DNA of 64,000 nt from Fusibacter_A sp965140735 (GCA_965140735.1 OZ223306.1:806001-870000), one strand, 5' to 3'; positions 1-9,600 are shown, counted from the stretch's first letter. Numbers and translations are program-made. The notes: generated from the letters alone by a model not told the origin.

Positions 1-834
1 CTTGCGAAGCTCAAAGTCCTAAAGACAGACCGCACCTATGTGATAGAGTCCATCGTCAACGATCCACTTAACCAACTCCTTGGCAATTTACAGCTTTCCA
101 AGATCAGAAAGCTAGATGCTTTTCAAAAGAGCACAAGTGCTGAAGAACAAGCTGTGCCATCAGTAGAAAGCAAACCACAATTGGAGAAAAAAGTATCCGC
201 ATCTGATACCAACATGACTACTGGTAAAATCACGTTCACGTTCAACGATAAGGTAGATGCCAAAGAGAAATTCTTCTCTGAGGAAATCGAGCATGGCTTA
301 GGTACTGGCGATGTGTTTATACAAGTGGCTATAGATTCTGAGACCAGTGAAGGGGATGCTGCTTTCGGCTATCAAAACCAAATGGTGTTCGGTGATTATG
401 AAATCTTTGAAAAGAGCAATTACGAACCTGTGGTGCCTATGTTAAAATCTGCTACGATTAGCTATAAGAACAAAGGTACTTTCATCGTGGGGATTCAGTT
501 CATGGAGAACTACTCAAGAAGTGAACTCTTAGTCAAATGGTCTGCCACTAAGATCAACAGACATTATGAACCCATGATCAACCTCAAGAACCAATTAACC
601 ATAAAACCCGCTATGTCCAAAGTCAAAATCCGTAGCAAAATCAGCTACAACGTCTTCAAAGACGGTGAACCCGTCCCATGCACATGGCACATCAAAGAAG
701 AAGACGGTGGCGAAATCGACGCAAACGGCGTCTACATGAGCCCATCCGTGGAAGGCGTCTATGAAATCATCGCCGATGTGACAGATTATCATGAGAAGCT
801 ATCAGCCTTTGTGGTGGTGGAGAATGAGGAGTAG
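1..834 (+). CDS. Hypothetical protein, 3' part only
   Basis: The frame is open from the first base of the window, so the true start lies upstream; 277 codons are visible before a TAG stop. I do not recognise the family. The visible part is soluble-looking, rich in charged residues, with no membrane segment. The last 60 or so residues alternate short hydrophobic strands with Gly/Asp turns (around DANGVYMSPSVEGVYEIIAD) and resemble a small Ig-like beta domain, which is only an impression. A terminator-like stem follows about 110 nt downstream, so this gene probably ends its transcription unit. The codon use is less AT-rich than that of the membrane-protein genes that follow, consistent with this being the edge of the resident chromosome before the mobile region begins. 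Confidence 0.7.
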   Translation, partial: LAKLKVLKTDRTYVIESIVNDPLNQLLGNLQLSKIRKLDAFQKSTSAEEQAVPSVESKPQLEKKVSASDTNMTTGKITFTFNDKVDAKEKFFSEEIEHGLGTGDVFIQVAIDSETSEGDAAFGYQNQMVFGDYEIFEKSNYEPVVPMLKSATISYKNKGTFIVGIQFMENYSRSELLVKWSATKINRHYEPMINLKNQLTIKPAMSKVKIRSKISYNVFKDGEPVPCTWHIKEEDGGEIDANGVYMSPSVEGVYEIIADVTDYHEKLSAFVVVENEE

Positions 835-941
835 GTGGGGAGAGTAAAGCCAAAGCTAAAGACTAAGAAAAGGAAAAGATATAAAATATAGAAGATAGTG
901 ACAAGTTAATACAGAAGATTGATTGGTTAAAAGACATTTAA

Positions 942-987
942 AAGAGATCTTTCATGGTCGAATTTATAGATCGTGAGAGATCTTTTT
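942..987 (+). terminator. Candidate Rho-independent terminator
   Basis: AGATCTTTCATGGTC (945-959) can pair, with a few G-U pairs, with GATCGTGAGAGATCT (969-983), leaving a short loop, and a run of T follows. It lies about 110 nt after the stop of the first gene. Confidence 0.6.
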
Positions 988-1578
988 ATGCAATAATATG
1001 CAGAAAATTGTTTTAAGATAAAAATTTAACAATTATGTATACCCAAGTTATTGGGTGTGGTGTATAATTAAATGGACAGTGTTTTCTTGGGGTAAAAGTA
1101 CTAGGAAATGAAAATATAGGGGCCTTTTATTTGAAATGGTTCGGGAATACTATAGTTAGCGCGAAATGCGGAGTTTTTGTTTACGCTATCAGAATAAAAT
1201 TTGAGTAAAGACACCGTCGAGAAGTTGGCTTGGTTCAACATATGTTGACGTTATCTAGAGGCAAGCATGAATCAAGTCTTAGTGGTTATTTGACTGGATA
1301 TGATATAAAATTGATAGGAGCTTGCTATGAATTGAACGCACTAAGAAAGCCAATTATGCATGACTATTCTCAGAAATGTTGATTTAGTGATTTCATATAA
1401 GCCGGAAGCTGAGTCGCATTTGGTAGTAGGTATTCAGTGTATGCTTTTATGGGTAAGTGAAATTAGGATTTTGCTAGATACATAGATTTGTTATGGATTG
1501 GATTTAAGGCTTTCTTAGATCAGAAATTATGAGTCTAGATATGTATTTTTCAAACAGTGATAGAAGAGAAAGCACATC
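988..1578. other. Gene-free stretch with hairpins and possible cassette debris
   Basis: No open frame with a ribosome binding site is visible in about 590 nt. An imperfect hairpin with CCCAA/TTGGG at its top lies at about 1030-1073. Two GTTA-type motifs, GTTAGCG (about 1155) and GACGTTATCT (about 1244-1253), resemble the core motif that bounds the units further on, so this stretch may be a decayed cassette, but I see no coding remnant I can name. Confidence 0.35.
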
Positions 1579-1752
1579 GCCTAACAGAGGATTCTCGAAA
1601 TGCCTCTATTTGCAGAGTTCGTGCGAACCTGAGGCAAGAACTCCGCCAATTCTCAGCTAATCGCTTGTCACCGTTCTTGTGAACTTGGATCAAGAACGTC
1701 GCCAAGCGAACGCCGAGACCAAGGCACTTCGAGAATCCCCGGGACGTTAGCT
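1579..1752 (+). other. attC-like recombination site 1
   Basis: The segment runs from GCCTAAC (1579-1585, RYYYAAC type) to GTTAGCT (1746-1752, GTTRRRY type with one deviation) and is a long bulged palindrome: GGATTCTCGAAATGCC near the left pairs with GGCACTTCGAGAATCC near the right. The middle holds two related modules, GAGTTCGTGCGAAC...CAAGAACTC and GTTCTTGTGAAC...CAAGAAC, each able to fold back. It is clearly richer in G+C than the genes beside it, which fits imported DNA. At 174 nt it is longer than most described attC sites. The identification rests on motif and fold only. Confidence 0.5.
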
Positions 1753-1792
1753 GAAATTATAACTAAATTAAAACAATAGGGAAGGTTTGCAT

Positions 1793-2698
1793 ATGATAAT
1801 AATGATAATACTTACAATATTAGTACCTTTAATTCCATTACTTTATATTGCTCAAATAATGACTAAATTAATGACAGAATATCCACAAGAAAAAAAATTG
1901 TTAGATGAGTTAAATTCAAATACTTTATTTCATAGCGTACCAAGTGTAAGAAGGATAATAATAGAACATTTGATTGAAAATGGTATAGACACTGATAGAT
2001 CTAAGCAAGTTTCGGATATATTTATAAAGACTATTTATTCAATATTAATATACATTCTCATAGGCATTATTTATTTTATAGCAATTATAGCAATTTTAAT
2101 AAATTTTATGACACCAATACTTGTATTTATTCCAAGAACCTTTGATTTTCAAATGGCACTTCTGATTAGTTTTTTTCAACCTTTTGCAGTATTTTACTTG
2201 AAAAATCTTATGGACTATTTAGGTTTTAATAAGTTAGCTAAATATATTGACAAGGGATATCATAAGTTGTCAGCATTTAATGATTTTATTTCAAGTAATG
2301 GGATTTACTTATGTAGCCATTTTATTGGAATCGCCATATTTGGAATATATATACTTTTAACTCTGATTATTCTAAAAATGATTACTTCTATGTATATTAT
2401 TTTATTTATTGTTGTAGCCATATTTTTCTACAATAAAATTGTTAATAAGTTTTTGTTGAAGAAAATAAATTACTATTTTGATAAAAAGAAGTTTCCTGGA
2501 ATTACTGTAGATAGTTCTATACGATTACGTAATAATTATACCTTTTGTTATATGATAATAATAACTTTAGGATTCTACCTATTTCAAAGAGCAGATTCAG
2601 ATTTACTATATTCATTTACAATTGTATTTTTAGTAGACACCTATCAGGCTAATCACAAAAGAATAAAATTTGATTTAAAAGATGACAACATCAGCTAA
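1793..2698 (+). CDS. Multi-pass membrane protein of unknown function (cassette A)
   Basis: 301 residues from the ATG that follows GGGAAGG by 7 nt; an in-frame TTG two codons earlier is less well placed. Hydrophobic segments lie near residues 1-25, 80-107, 118-135, 172-215 (probably two helices) and 250-285, so this is a polytopic inner-membrane protein. No family motif is recognised. It is the only gene between the core GTTAGCT (1746) and the exactly complementary AGCTAAC at 2693-2699; its TAA stop lies inside that second core. This one-gene layout with self-complementary ends is what integron cassettes show. Base composition is extremely AT-rich compared with the site just upstream. Function unknown. 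Confidence 0.75.
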   Translation: MIIMIILTILVPLIPLLYIAQIMTKLMTEYPQEKKLLDELNSNTLFHSVPSVRRIIIEHLIENGIDTDRSKQVSDIFIKTIYSILIYILIGIIYFIAIIAILINFMTPILVFIPRTFDFQMALLISFFQPFAVFYLKNLMDYLGFNKLAKYIDKGYHKLSAFNDFISSNGIYLCSHFIGIAIFGIYILLTLIILKMITSMYIILFIVVAIFFYNKIVNKFLLKKINYYFDKKKFPGITVDSSIRLRNNYTFCYMIIITLGFYLFQRADSDLLYSFTIVFLVDTYQANHKRIKFDLKDDNIS

Positions 2699-2777
2699 CA
2701 TAAAGTAATGTTTCTAAATCACACAAAAAAATAAGCCTCAAGTAGGCAAAAATTGTGATTTAGGAACATTGTGCCTA
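2693..2777 (+). other. attC-like or IS-end hairpin, copy 1
   Basis: AGCTAAC is followed by a 17-bp near-perfect stem (2707-2723 with 2754-2770, one G-U pair) with a smaller GCCT/AGGC hairpin in its loop. AGCTAAC is the exact complement of GTTAGCT at the start of the preceding unit. A closely similar hairpin stands at 6186-6268 in the same setting after another unit, with different bases just before TAAC. A second reading is that the stem is the terminal structure of the neighbouring IS91-family element. Confidence 0.55.
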
Positions 2778-2980
2778 GCGAAGCCGCGTCACCAATACCT
2801 TTGGGTATCCAATGATCTGCTCTTTGTTTTTTAAGAACACATTTAGAATAAACGCCTTATAAAAGGTAAAAATGAGATTGTGAACTCATGGGAAAATTGA
2901 TAAAATGACATAGATTCCCCCTCCCCATGAAAGTGGATTCAATCATTTGGACGTGTAAGAATCTATTAAGTTTCAAAAGC

Positions 2981-4135
2981 TTAACCTGCACCGATATGTG
3001 GTGTAGCCTCTTGCGTTACAGTATTAGAAGATTCTAAAGGACATTTTGAACATCTAGAGAAACCAAGGCGCATAAATTTGATTAGAAACTCAAATGCAGT
3101 ATAATCACTTGATTTTTTAGAAGGTATGATCTTCATAATGCGCTGGCAGTGCGCAAGCTTTGTAGATCTGTTTCTGCCAGCGAGAATACCATAATGTCTG
3201 ATTTTCATAAAACCAGGAGGCAGTATATGCATTAAAAACCGGCGTATGAATTCTGTGCCAGTAAGTGTCATTTGCTTGGTCTTTCCGGAGTCTTTATTGT
3301 CTTTATATCTAAAAAGGACGTGATCATCAGTGACTTTGAGGATGCGGTGATTAGAAATGGCTACACGATGAGTATACTGACATAAGTAGTTAACTACGTG
3401 AGTAGGTGAGTCAAAGTTTTCTTTGGCGTAAACTACAAAAGCTTTTGAATAGGCAGCATCCATTCTATTTTGAAAGTCCGAAGCAGATGCGGATTCATTT
3501 GTATTCCAATCTTGTAGTTGGCCTTCATAAAAAAGTTTTTTCAAGGCTTCCATAAAAATAGCTTTGAAAACACGACTGAGTATTTTAACATGAATTAGAT
3601 AATTTTTTCGGGTTTTTTTAAAGTGCATGGTTTTAGTACAAAGTCCACCCCCAGGCACAATAAAGTGAACATGTGGGTGATAAGAAAGTGTTTGCCCCCA
3701 GGTGTGGAGTACACCAGTTAGACCAATTTGAGCCCCTAGATGCTTTTTATCGGCAGCAAGTGACAAGAGTGTCTTAGAAGCGGTCTTCATGATCAAGTTG
3801 TACATCAAAGCTTGATTGGCAAAGAAAATTGGATTGAGTTCTTCCGGGACAGTAAAAACCACATGGAAGTAGTGGACATTTAAAAGTTCAGAGTTACGAT
3901 CAACACGCCATTTTTCTCTTTTGAAAGACTGACAAAGTGGACAATGGCGATTACGACAAGAATTATAAGCAATAGAAGTTTCACCACAATTTGAGCATGT
4001 ATTATTATGTCCACCAAGTTTTGAAGTACGACAAGCCATAAGTGCATTCATGACTTTATATTGATCATATGTGGGCTTGTGAGTTTGACAATAGTCATCA
4101 AAGAAACGCATAAAAACATCTTGGAGATTAGGCAT
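2981..4135 (-). CDS. IS91-family HUH/Y2 transposase
   Basis: 384 residues, normal for IS91/IS1294-type rolling-circle transposases. The N-terminal zinc-binding region shows CSNC...CRNRHCPLC; the metal-binding HUH motif is HPHVHF followed by VPGGG; the catalytic tyrosine region is around VNYLCQYTHRVAISNHR. The chosen ATG follows GGAGG by 7 nt and overlaps the end of the upstream recombinase gene by 8 nt, so the two are translationally coupled; an ATG seven codons earlier has no such site. The protein nicks one strand at the element's end and drives single-strand transposition. No frameshift is visible, so this copy may be active, while a second copy of the element's end at 6.2-6.5 kb is truncated. 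Confidence 0.9.
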   Translation of the reverse strand: MPNLQDVFMRFFDDYCQTHKPTYDQYKVMNALMACRTSKLGGHNNTCSNCGETSIAYNSCRNRHCPLCQSFKREKWRVDRNSELLNVHYFHVVFTVPEELNPIFFANQALMYNLIMKTASKTLLSLAADKKHLGAQIGLTGVLHTWGQTLSYHPHVHFIVPGGGLCTKTMHFKKTRKNYLIHVKILSRVFKAIFMEALKKLFYEGQLQDWNTNESASASDFQNRMDAAYSKAFVVYAKENFDSPTHVVNYLCQYTHRVAISNHRILKVTDDHVLFRYKDNKDSGKTKQMTLTGTEFIRRFLMHILPPGFMKIRHYGILAGRNRSTKLAHCQRIMKIIPSKKSSDYTAFEFLIKFMRLGFSRCSKCPLESSNTVTQEATPHIGAG

Positions 4136-4973
4136 TAAAAACCTCCAAACTATCAAATAGACTAATGGCTTTAGTCAGGTCAGCGGTGGTTAAATGAAGG
4201 TAGACAGTGGTCGTTGAAAGTTTAGAATGACCAAGTAGTTTTTGAATAACGACAATATTGGTTCCAGAGAGCAGTAAATGTGTTGCAAAACTGTGTCTTA
4301 AACTATGAATCGTGGCTTCTTTAGGAAATTCCAAGAGATCACACTTGGTCCTAAATACCATTTGAATAGTACGCGTTGTCAAAGGTTTGTCTTTTGAAAA
4401 GCTTTGAAAGAGATAATCTTTAGGGTGGTGTTGCTTGTAATAAAGTCTTAAAAGCTCAAGAGCACTTTTTGAAAGCAGCGTATAGCGTTCTTTGAGGCCT
4501 TTGCCATCTCTGACACGAATGCGCATCGCATTAGACTGAATATCGGAGACTTTGAGGTTCATAAGTTCCCCAACACGCAACCCTGCAGAATAACAGACTA
4601 CAAGCATGGTTTTATGTTTAAGGTTTGTGACAGAGTCAAAAAGTGTGTGAATCTGTGCAGGTGCTAAAGCAATTGGAAGCTTAGATGATTGTTTGACTCT
4701 AGGGATGTTAGTCATATCCCATTCTCGGTTAAGAGTGGTTTCAAAGAAAAATTTGATAGCACTGTAATTTGAATTTACATAGGAACGACTAAGCTTAGGG
4801 GAAGTGATGGCATCGTGTAAAAATTCACGAACATGATCATAGGTGAGATTCTCAGGTGGTAAGTTGTGAAATTTCGAAATCTTCTTAACACCTTTGAGAT
4901 AGACAGTGACAGTCTTTGGACTGAAACCTCTGAGTTCCATATCCATTTGCATTTTAGATAATAATTCAGACAT
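4128..4973 (-). CDS. Tyrosine recombinase linked to the IS91-type transposase
   Basis: 281 residues with the normal XerC/D-like layout: an N-terminal SAM-like core-binding domain (about 1-90) and a C-terminal catalytic domain. Catalytic residues are visible: Arg in SAGLRVGEL, Lys in the RDGKG turn, HSLRH, the histidine of LLGHSKLSTT and the tyrosine in TTVYLHL. The start follows AAGGAG at good spacing. The insert found in integron integrases between the second and third conserved patches is absent, so this is not IntI. Genes of this type are regularly found directly upstream of IS91-like transposases, and the 8-nt overlap here supports one transposition unit. Its exact role in that unit is not known to me. 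Confidence 0.85.
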   Translation of the reverse strand: MSELLSKMQMDMELRGFSPKTVTVYLKGVKKISKFHNLPPENLTYDHVREFLHDAITSPKLSRSYVNSNYSAIKFFFETTLNREWDMTNIPRVKQSSKLPIALAPAQIHTLFDSVTNLKHKTMLVVCYSAGLRVGELMNLKVSDIQSNAMRIRVRDGKGLKERYTLLSKSALELLRLYYKQHHPKDYLFQSFSKDKPLTTRTIQMVFRTKCDLLEFPKEATIHSLRHSFATHLLLSGTNIVVIQKLLGHSKLSTTTVYLHLTTADLTKAISLFDSLEVFNA

Positions 4974-5074
4974 AAAAAATAGCTCCTTTTCTTTTAGATA
5001 AAATAAGAATATCTAAATAGAGAGCTGTATGTCTAGGGAAAAGAGATTTTAGAAGTCACCGCGATAAAGGTTTA

Positions 5075-5198
5075 GTCCAACACGTTGATTTCCTACATTC
5101 CTTCCAATGTCACAGTCCTTGCGAGGCAAGGACATGTGACACTTTTTCCGCTAATGCGTTAAAAGAGAGTGACTTCGGTAATAGTGGGGACGTTATGC
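5075..5198 (+). other. attC-like recombination site 2
   Basis: From GTCCAAC (RYYYAAC type) to GTTATGC (5192-5198, preceded by GGGGAC). A strong hairpin sits in the middle: TGTCACAGTCCTTGC (5108-5122), loop GAG, then GCAAGGACATGTGACA (5126-5141). The right part GACTTCGGTAATAGTGGGGA matches the layout of site 1 (CACTTCGAGAATCCCCGGGA), both directly before CGTTA. The left arm is weaker, and GAAGTCACC at about 5052 may also pair with the right arm, so the left limit is uncertain. Confidence 0.45.
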
Positions 5199-5236
5199 AA
5201 CAACTTTTGATAAGAATATAAATATTGGAGACAAGA

Positions 5237-6163
5237 ATGAATAAAAGAAAAATATTGAACTTAATTTTTGCAATAACATTTATTATCATTTCGGTAACTA
5301 CGAGCTGTATAACTTCATTTAGACTTATTGATTTTTATTTTGATAACGTAAAGCAAGAGTTAATTTACTACAATTTATTGGAGTACTTGGTTGATAACTT
5401 CGAAAGTGATAGCAATTTTAAGCATAATCCGAGCATTTTTCAATTAGATGATTATAAAAAAAATGCAGAAGCACAGAATAATCTTCTCTTAAAGAATAAT
5501 ATTGATGTTAGTATAATAAATGAAGAATTGATAAATGACTTTAATAAAATGATTGAGGGAACTAATTTTGATGTATCTGCATATAGTAAAGGAAAACTAA
5601 TTAATTTATATAATAGTAATTCAACATCTGAGAAGCAAATATTTGGTGCATTTTCTGTTATTTTGAGGGATTTATCTGATAAATATGGTGATATGTTAAC
5701 CTTTGAAGATTATATAGAAAAAACAAGGTTTGAAGTTAGGAAATATGCACTAACAAATATTGTAATTGTGATAATCTTAATATCAGCGTATTATTTGACT
5801 AAACTATTGGTTGAAGAGAGACAATTAAAAATGTCGGCTTCTGATAAAATAATTTTAATATGCATTATAATGGTGTTTATTATCACTGGAATCAGATTTT
5901 ATAATATTAGCACTCAATTAATTACGTATTCTAGCTTCTTTGAGCATGTACAAGATATTGATATAATAACTAGAAATCCAATTGAATTGATATATAATAT
6001 TTATTTCAAGTTTCTATACTCATTTTTACAAAATTACATTTATGAATTTTCAGTATGTTTCGTATTAATGATTACGATAGGTGAATTTACATATGCAAGA
6101 TCTGTATATAAAAATGAAGCTATGGTGATTGCAAGTTTATTTATAAACGCGTTAGATTTTTAA
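5237..6163 (+). CDS. Membrane protein of unknown function (cassette B)
   Basis: 308 residues from the ATG 8 nt after TTGGAG; an upstream in-frame ATG four codons earlier overlaps the binding site. One N-terminal hydrophobic helix (about 7-28), a largely polar extracytoplasmic-looking region of about 140 residues, then three hydrophobic segments (about 173-192, 207-224 and 275-292). This resembles a sensor-like or effector-like membrane protein, but no family is recognised. It is the sole gene between the core GTTATGC at 5192 and GTATAAC at 6186, which is complementary apart from one position. Like the gene of cassette A it is strongly AT-rich and encodes an orphan membrane protein. Confidence 0.7.
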   Translation: MNKRKILNLIFAITFIIISVTTSCITSFRLIDFYFDNVKQELIYYNLLEYLVDNFESDSNFKHNPSIFQLDDYKKNAEAQNNLLLKNNIDVSIINEELINDFNKMIEGTNFDVSAYSKGKLINLYNSNSTSEKQIFGAFSVILRDLSDKYGDMLTFEDYIEKTRFEVRKYALTNIVIVIILISAYYLTKLLVEERQLKMSASDKIILICIIMVFIITGIRFYNISTQLITYSSFFEHVQDIDIITRNPIELIYNIYFKFLYSFLQNYIYEFSVCFVLMITIGEFTYARSVYKNEAMVIASLFINALDF

Positions 6164-6185
6164 GATCATGAAGTCAAAAATCGTC

Positions 6186-6268
6186 GTATAACATTAAAGA
6201 AATATTTCTAAATCACAAAAAAATAAGCCTCATGTAGACAAAAATTATGAATTAGGAACATTGTGCCT
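6186..6268 (+). other. attC-like or IS-end hairpin, copy 2
   Basis: GTATAAC followed by ATTAAAGA and a stem (6201-6217 with 6246-6262) that is the diverged counterpart of the hairpin at 2693-2777; both contain TTTCTAAATCAC and TTAGGAACATTGTGCCTAGCG. The pairing is less perfect than in copy 1. The three bases before TAAC differ between the copies and in each case match the start of the unit they close (all three in copy 1, two of three here). Confidence 0.5.
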
Positions 6269-6553
6269 AGCGAAGCCACGTGACCATTACCTTTGGGTAT
6301 TCAATGATTTGCTCTTTGTTCTTTTAGAATATATTTAGAAAAAAGAGCCTGTAAAATCCAAAAATACAGTTGTAGATCCATCAAAAAATTGATACGATGA
6401 CATAGATTCCCCCTCCCCATGAAAATACAATCATTTGAACAAGTAAGCAATATTCAGTTTCAGCTGATTAACCGTCGGGAAAAGGCATTGCAGCATTTAT
6501 TGAAAGTAGTTTGAAAGGGGCTAAAGGACATTTTGAACACCTTGAAAAGTAAA
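6263..6553 (-). mobile_element. Truncated end of a second IS91-family element
   Basis: Diverged repeat of 2771-3060: it shares GTGCCTAGCGAAGCC, TTTGGGTAT, CATAGATTCCCCCTCCCCAT and CTAAAGGACATTTTGAACA. The last block corresponds to the C-terminal coding end of the transposase, so the copy retains the non-coding end and a few tens of degenerate codons, then stops. It no longer encodes a protein. The truncation point is followed directly by the palindrome at 6556. Confidence 0.75.
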
Positions 6554-6555
6554 AA

Positions 6556-6573
6556 GAACATATATATATGTTC
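6556..6573. repeat. Perfect 18-bp palindrome
   Basis: GAACATATATATATGTTC is self-complementary over its full length. It stands between the IS91 remnant and the helicase gene, about 65 nt before that gene's start, and could be a regulator site or a weak hairpin. Nothing else indicates which. Confidence 0.4.
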
Positions 6574-6637
6574 ATAGAATGCTTTAACATTTTCAATTTA
6601 AGTAATTGTAGTTATTATAATAAAAATGGAGCATAGA

Positions 6638-9600
6638 ATGATTGACATAAAAGATGCAGCAAGTAAAATTATTGATTTTTGGTACACAATTGAATTATTA
6701 ACTCAAGAAAAATTTCCACAGCAAGATGCAGGCAGTAAAAAAATTACAGACAAAATACGCGATTACTCTATAAACAAGAATAATACAGATCCAAAAGGGG
6801 TACCGTCAAACAAATTCACGATATATTCTGCATTGAACGACTCTTTTGAAATTGATGATATCATCCGAAAAGGGGAACAAAATTACAAATTTCATAAAGA
6901 AGTTAGTTCAATTGGCCATGTATGTTATGGAAAAGTTTTAAGAGAAAGCATCGTACAAAAATTATATAAATTGTTAAAAGTAGAAGATAGAAGACAAGAA
7001 AGAGAAATCGGTACAATTTGCCTGTTCTCATTCAAAAGAAGTGCTGATGGTGATTATGAACCGGGTTCGTTCCAGTTATCTCCACTGATTTGGGGTGTCC
7101 ATCAATGCCATAAGAACGCCCAGTTAAAAGATAAAGATATTTCGCATACATCCTACAAAACTGATATAGAAAATTTAGAAAAAAGTTTGCCAGAAGATAG
7201 AAAGGTTTGTAACGCATTTATTGATGCACTTTATAACAAAATATATTCGACATACATTCTACCTTTAGAACTTCAATATGATACCACGAAAAAGGGCCTT
7301 TTTGTCTATTCTCGATTTATAAACGAAGAAATAAAAGAAAAAGAAGATGAACTTCTGGATGATGTGAGCAACTTGGCACGAAGCTTTTATGCTGACGATC
7401 TTATGATGATTAGTGAACATTATAAAAATGGTTTAGAGTCTTCAAATATGCAACTAGAATTACTCCAATACATTACAAACAAATATCAAATTGAGCATAA
7501 TCAAGTAGATCAAACGGCTCACTCCACTAAAATTAATATTAGAGAATCTAAAGAGGATCTTAATTCAGTATTGTCTGTTGAAAATATTTCTCTAGGTAAA
7601 TGGCCTTCAAAATATAATCCCGCTTTAATGCAACAAGTGGCTATAAACTACTTGTCAAAGGCTGAAGGTAGCCCTAATATTTTTTCAGTAAATGGTCCAC
7701 CTGGAACTGGAAAAACAACGCTTTTAAAAGAAATAATAGCCCATAACGTTGTTGAACGTGCTATAAAATTAGTGGCTTATGAAAAGGCTGATGAGGCTTT
7801 TAATGCTTCTTATTTCCATGACTTTGAGGGTCAAAAAAAATATTATGATAAATTTATCACAAAATACTTTTTTTTTAAAGATGACGCCATTAATGATCAC
7901 AGTATGTTGGTTGCATCAAACAATAATGCTGCAGTTGAAAACATTACGATTGAATTACCAAATTCAGAAAATTTGCTGGCTGGTATTCAAAAGGATACTG
8001 CCTGTGTTGATATGGAATCTAAGGCATTGAATGAAGTTGCAGAACTTTTTGATATCTCAAAGTGTCCGCAGAAAGAATCATATTGGGAATGTCGTGAGAA
8101 CCCAGATGCTATAAATGATAAGAGCGCTCCGAAAAAAAAGAAAATAGAAGAAAAAAAGTCCGATATCTATTTTTCATGGTTAGCACATAAACGCGAGACG
8201 GGAGATAACGAAACCCCTTCACATCTTATTAATACATGGGGCTTGATATCTGCACCCCTAGGGAAAAAATCCAATATTTGGAACTATTATTCCAAGGTAT
8301 TATCCCACTTTATCAATGATGCGTTAAAATACCCCACTGATTGTGTTCAATATGAGAGTAAGTATACGGAGGCAAGACATCAGTTCAATAAACAACTTTT
8401 AATTGTTCAGAACCTAAAAAAACAGCTTGTTTGTGATATGAATATAGAAGCAACTTTTGATGAAAAAAAATCAGAATATGAAAGTCAAATCAAAATTTTA
8501 AAAGAGAAAGAGAACAATATAACGCTTAAAATCAACAATCTTTTGGAGACTCTCAGTGAACATGAAAGTAAAAAGCAGAACCTTTGCCAGCTGGTTAATC
8601 AAAATGAAAGCCAAAAAACTGAGATTCAAAATCAAAAGTCTTTGCTAAAACTTGATATTGAAAACTGCACAATAAAAATTGATTTAATTAAGACTACAAT
8701 AGACGAGTTAAAACAAGAAATCAATCTTATAGACAAGCTGTTATTTTTAATTTTCAAAAAAACAAGAAAACATACAGTTATTGAAACCGAACGTATGAAA
8801 CAATTTAAAATTAGAGATGAATTGTTCGCACATCACGATAAAATGACAGATCTTGAAAAAAATCTAAGTGCAAAAGAGCTTTATTATCAACAACTATGTT
8901 CTAATATGGCCGAATTAGAGATGCAAATTGAAAAAAATAATAAAGAAATGAGTGAATACAAACATCAGATTAGTAATATTAGAACAAGAGATGTGGCTTT
9001 AAATACAGAACTTAAAGAAGCTATTGAAAAATATCAAAAAGAACTCGAAGTAATAAAAAGCACAAGACAATTACTTGATGATACATTCTGGCGTAATTTA
9101 TCGTCTTCTAACCAAGAGCTTTCAATAGAAGCACAACTGACAAATCCATGGGTTACAAGTGAATTTAATCGAGAACGTGAGAAATTATTTTATTATGCGC
9201 TTCAGCTACATAAATATTTCATTCTCTCATCAAATGCTTGTCGTTGCAATTTCAACTTACTAGGAATGATGTGGGGTTATAAGACTAATAATGAGGGAAA
9301 CATACCTGCTTTTTCAGCAGCTCACAAGGATGAAGCTTACTCATCTTTATTGAGTACCTTATTTTTATTAACACCTGTAATCTCAACTACATTTGCATCC
9401 ATTGGTACATTTTTAAAAAATATAAAAGCTAAAAATAGCATTGGTCTACTTATTGTGGATGAAGCTGGTCAAGCCACACCTCAGATAGCTTTAGGTGCGC
9501 TATGGAGATCGAGAAAAGCCATTATAGTTGGTGATCCAAAACAGGTTGAACCAGTAGTGACTTCAGATAGTGAAATTATTATGAAGGCTTTTTCAAATGA

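Larger units (their letters stand above)
2771..5040 (-). mobile_element. IS91-family element with associated tyrosine recombinase
   Basis: The element carries two overlapping minus-strand genes, recombinase then Y2 transposase. The stretch between the hairpin and the 3' end of the transposase gene (2771-2980) is repeated at 6263-6530, which identifies it as the element's transposase-proximal end (oriIS side in IS91 nomenclature). The shared block includes GTGCCTAGCGAAGCC and CATAGATTCCCCCTCCCCAT. The other end lies somewhere in 4974-5074 and is not defined by a repeat here, so both outer limits are approximate. Confidence 0.7.

Noticed and set aside
4128..4973. Integron integrase (IntI) beside the attC-like sites
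   Set aside because: The recombinase lacks the IntI-specific insert between the conserved patches, is shorter than IntI, and is coupled to an IS91-type transposase as such recombinases usually are.
7779..8030. Small plus-strand frame inside the helicase gene
   Set aside because: Out-of-frame shadow of the helicase coding sequence, without RBS.
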